A DNA stretch of 6,959 nucleotides, taken from the NCBI GenBank assembly GCA_964591605.1, contig CAZQEN010000385.1, forward strand, positions 1 to 6,959. The letters run 5' to 3'. The translations under genes were made by a program, and so were the position numbers. Under the pieces are notes generated by a model. It did not search any database. It was given only the letters and a program-made list of their open reading frames with translations, and was not told the DNA's origin. Positions 5,606-6,959 of the stretch are shown here, piece after piece (the stretch's first letter is position 1; each line of letters opens with the position of its first letter). The stretch comes from CAYLLT01 sp964591605 (GTDB lineage Bacteria; Planctomycetota; Phycisphaerae; UBA1845; PWPN01).

Positions 5606-5610
5606 GAGGA
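5606..5610 (+). promoter_or_regulatory. Ribosome binding site favouring a TTG start at 5617
   Basis: GAGGA ends 6 bases before TTG at 5617 but 15 bases before the in-frame ATG at 5626. The spacing favours the TTG. Confidence 0.5.
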
Positions 5611-5616
5611 TGTGCC

Positions 5617-6228
5617 TTGAAGCCGATGCGTACCATCCTGGCGATCCTGAGTGTGGCGGCCACCACCGCCACCGCATGGGCCGACCTCGCGCCCTCCCGG
5701 CCGCGCGCCGCAGCCGCGGTGGACTTCGCGCTCATCGCCGACACGGGTTCCGCGGAAGCTGCTTTTCTTCGCGGTGATCCCCTGGCGATTGACGCCGCGC
5801 TGGCTTTCACGCCGACCGAAGCGCTGAGTGAACTCGACGCTTCAGACCCCGAAAGCCCGGCCACCGGCCGCGGATCGGAGGACGCCGCAGCGCCCGCCAT
5901 CCGCGAGCTCCCCGGCGCGCCCGGCAGCGCCGGCCTGGTTCTCTCCGCCCTCCTGACAGTCGGCGCCTGGCAGTGCACACGCAAAGCCACGCAACTGCGC
6001 TTCGGCCACGTGCCCGACTGGTACCACACCGGTGCTCCCGACCGCATCGGCCACACCGTCGCGCTGGATCTGAATCTCGATAACCTGCTGCCTTGTCCTT
6101 TTGACGCGGTCGTCGCCGCCCCTGCGCTCGCGCCCGACCGCTTCGAGTCTCCTCCAACCGCGCGCCTGCTCGCCCAGTGCGCGCTCACCCTCGCCGCCCC
6201 ACGCGGACCGCCGATCTGCTCCTTCTGA
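5617..6228 (+). CDS. Small secreted protein with internal PEP-CTERM-like segment, function unknown
   Basis: With the TTG start the protein has 203 residues; the ATG at 5626 would give 200. The TTG is preferred because of the GAGGA site. The open frame continues back to 5536 but that part overlaps the promoter. A signal peptide is clear (MKPMRTILAILSVAATTATA, cut near AWA at 23). Residues 24-98 are Ala-, Asp- and Glu-rich and probably disordered. PGAPGSAGLVLSALLTVGAW at 99-118 followed by basic TRK resembles a PAPGA-type sorting or membrane segment, but 85 more residues follow it. That end carries DWYH at 134-137, RIGH at 143-146, LLPCPF at 157-162 and cysteines at 120, 160, 188 and 201. I have an impression of similar WYH-containing proteins in planctomycetes but cannot name a family. 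It could be a single-pass membrane protein instead of an exosortase substrate. The gene and its export are reasonably sure; function is unknown. Confidence 0.7.
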   Translation: MKPMRTILAILSVAATTATAWADLAPSRPRAAAAVDFALIADTGSAEAAFLRGDPLAIDAALAFTPTEALSELDASDPESPATGRGSEDAAAPAIRELPGAPGSAGLVLSALLTVGAWQCTRKATQLRFGHVPDWYHTGAPDRIGHTVALDLNLDNLLPCPFDAVVAAPALAPDRFESPPTARLLAQCALTLAAPRGPPICSF

Positions 6229-6231
6229 TCA

Positions 6232-6241
6232 CGTTCGAACG
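6232..6241. repeat. Palindrome CGTTCGAACG
   Basis: This is a perfect 10-base palindrome four bases after the stop of the 5617 gene and upstream of the next gene. TTGATA at 6251-6256 could be a -35 box just after it, but no good -10 box follows. It may be a regulator site or chance. Confidence 0.3.
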
Positions 6242-6295
6242 AGCTCCGACTTGATATGGTTGCGCGTGTTCCGCAGCTAACGCTTCAAAGATCAG

Positions 6296-6300
6296 AAAGG
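6296..6300 (+). promoter_or_regulatory. Ribosome binding site before the 6310 gene
   Basis: AAAGG ends 9 bases before ATG at 6310. An in-frame ATG at 6301 directly abuts this site and so is a less likely start; using it would add only MEI. Confidence 0.5.
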
Positions 6301-6309
6301 ATGGAGATT

Positions 6310-6959
6310 ATGCGTAAGATTCCTATCACCCTGTCAGCGCTGGCCATGCTTGCAGCTTCTGGTGCAGCTCACGGGGACATGTACTTTTCAGCCACTCAAG
6401 GCAACTTGTCTGCAAGTGTCAACTTCCACATCGTGAACTCCAATACGGTTGAAATTACGCTCACTAACACTTCAACCGCAGATGCGATGGTGCAGGCGGA
6501 CATTCTGACGGCGGTCTTTTTTGACATCGATCCGACCCAGACTCTGACTAGGGTCAGCGCGGTCCTCGCGCCGGGATCCACGGTGTTTGACGGCGGGACC
6601 GATCCGGGGGCAGTTGTGGGAGGCGAGTGGGCCTACAAAAGCGGATTTACCTCCGCCCCCGGAAACGCGGGCTTGGGCATCAGCTCGTCTGGCCTCGACG
6701 ACTTGTTTGGTCCTGGTGACCGATTTCCTGGAAGCGATCTGCAGCCCCCGGCCAGCCCGGACGGGGTTCAGTACGGGATCACCTCGGCTGGCGACGATTT
6801 CGCCACTGGAAATCCGGCGTTGACTACCGTCGACAACAAAAACGCCCTGATCAAGAACGCCGTTGTTTTCACCATGAACTACACAAGTCCGTTCACTGTG
6901 AGCAATGTCTCGTTCCAGTACGGAACGTCACTAGATGAGCCGAACATTGTGGTTCCGGC
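6310..6959 (+). CDS. XDD-type exosortase-dependent surface protein, 3' partial
   Basis: The frame is open from the ATG at 6310 to the end of the window (216 codons plus two bases). It begins with a signal peptide (MRKIPITLSALAMLAASGAA, likely cut near HG at 22). The mature part contains VEITLTNTS at 47-55, GGEWAYKSG at 104-112, GLGISSSGLDDLFGPG at 121-136, GVQYGITSAGDD at 152-163, ALIKNAVVFTM at 179-189 and VSNVSFQYGTSLDEP at 197-211. This order of motifs matches, from memory, exosortase-dependent surface proteins of the XDD group, most like XDD4. Such proteins end in a PEP-CTERM sorting signal, which should lie just past the window. Codon use is low in G+C for this window (26 of 60 bases at 6421-6480), as in the surface protein at 2657. 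It is probably anchored at the surface; its task is unknown. The family name is from recall, not a search. Confidence 0.72.
   Translation, partial: MRKIPITLSALAMLAASGAAHGDMYFSATQGNLSASVNFHIVNSNTVEITLTNTSTADAMVQADILTAVFFDIDPTQTLTRVSAVLAPGSTVFDGGTDPGAVVGGEWAYKSGFTSAPGNAGLGISSSGLDDLFGPGDRFPGSDLQPPASPDGVQYGITSAGDDFATGNPALTTVDNKNALIKNAVVFTMNYTSPFTVSNVSFQYGTSLDEPNIVVP

Noticed and set aside
5536..5616. N-terminal extension of the 5617 gene
   Set aside because: It begins at the -10 box of the promoter and would displace the signal peptide from the N-terminus.
5490..6188. A 232-residue minus-strand frame opposite the 5617 gene
   Set aside because: It is low-complexity Ala/Ser/Arg-rich and opposite a frame with a signal peptide, promoter and ribosome site.

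Overview
The window looks like chromosomal DNA of a Planctomycetota bacterium, probably a Phycisphaerae-like lineage. This rests on four things: high but uneven G+C, a run of secreted proteins that all read left to right, C-terminal exosortase sorting signals of the PAPGA type, and type I dockerin-like tails with two Asp-rich EF-hand loops on proteins that are not cellulosomal. The lineage is inferred from protein style only; there is no rRNA or other marker here.

Layout, all on the + strand. 1-1373: 3' part of a secreted HExxH metallopeptidase with a dockerin-like tail (5' end outside the window). 1374-1840: non-coding, with a promoter. 1841-2572: a PEP-CTERM-type surface protein. 2573-2656: short gap with a weak hairpin. 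2657-3310: a second, unrelated PEP-CTERM-type surface protein. 3311-3614: 304 bases without a convincing gene. 3615-5171: a secreted subtilisin-like peptidase with the same kind of dockerin-like tail. 5172-5616: hairpin-rich non-coding region ending in a strong promoter. 5617-6228: a small secreted protein with an internal PEP-CTERM-like segment. 6310-6959: 5' part of an XDD-type exosortase-dependent surface protein that runs off the end. I see no tRNA, rRNA, CRISPR array, transposase or integrase.

The main unexpected structure is that the window contains two copies of one arrangement about 3.8 kb apart. The dockerin tail, stop codon, non-coding stretch and promoter at 1167-1735 match those at 4965-5535, with matching landmarks at an almost constant offset of 3798-3801 bases. 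The catalytic domains upstream and the genes downstream are unrelated. Each copy therefore joins the end of a dockerin-tailed peptidase to the promoter of an exported protein. This could be an old duplication with replaced flanks, or a mobile tail-plus-promoter cassette.

Functionally the genes fit one theme: export to the cell surface or outside, with two retention routes side by side (dockerin-like Ca-binding tails on the peptidases, exosortase signals on the structural proteins). No exosortase, cohesin or regulator gene lies within the window, so how they work together is inference.
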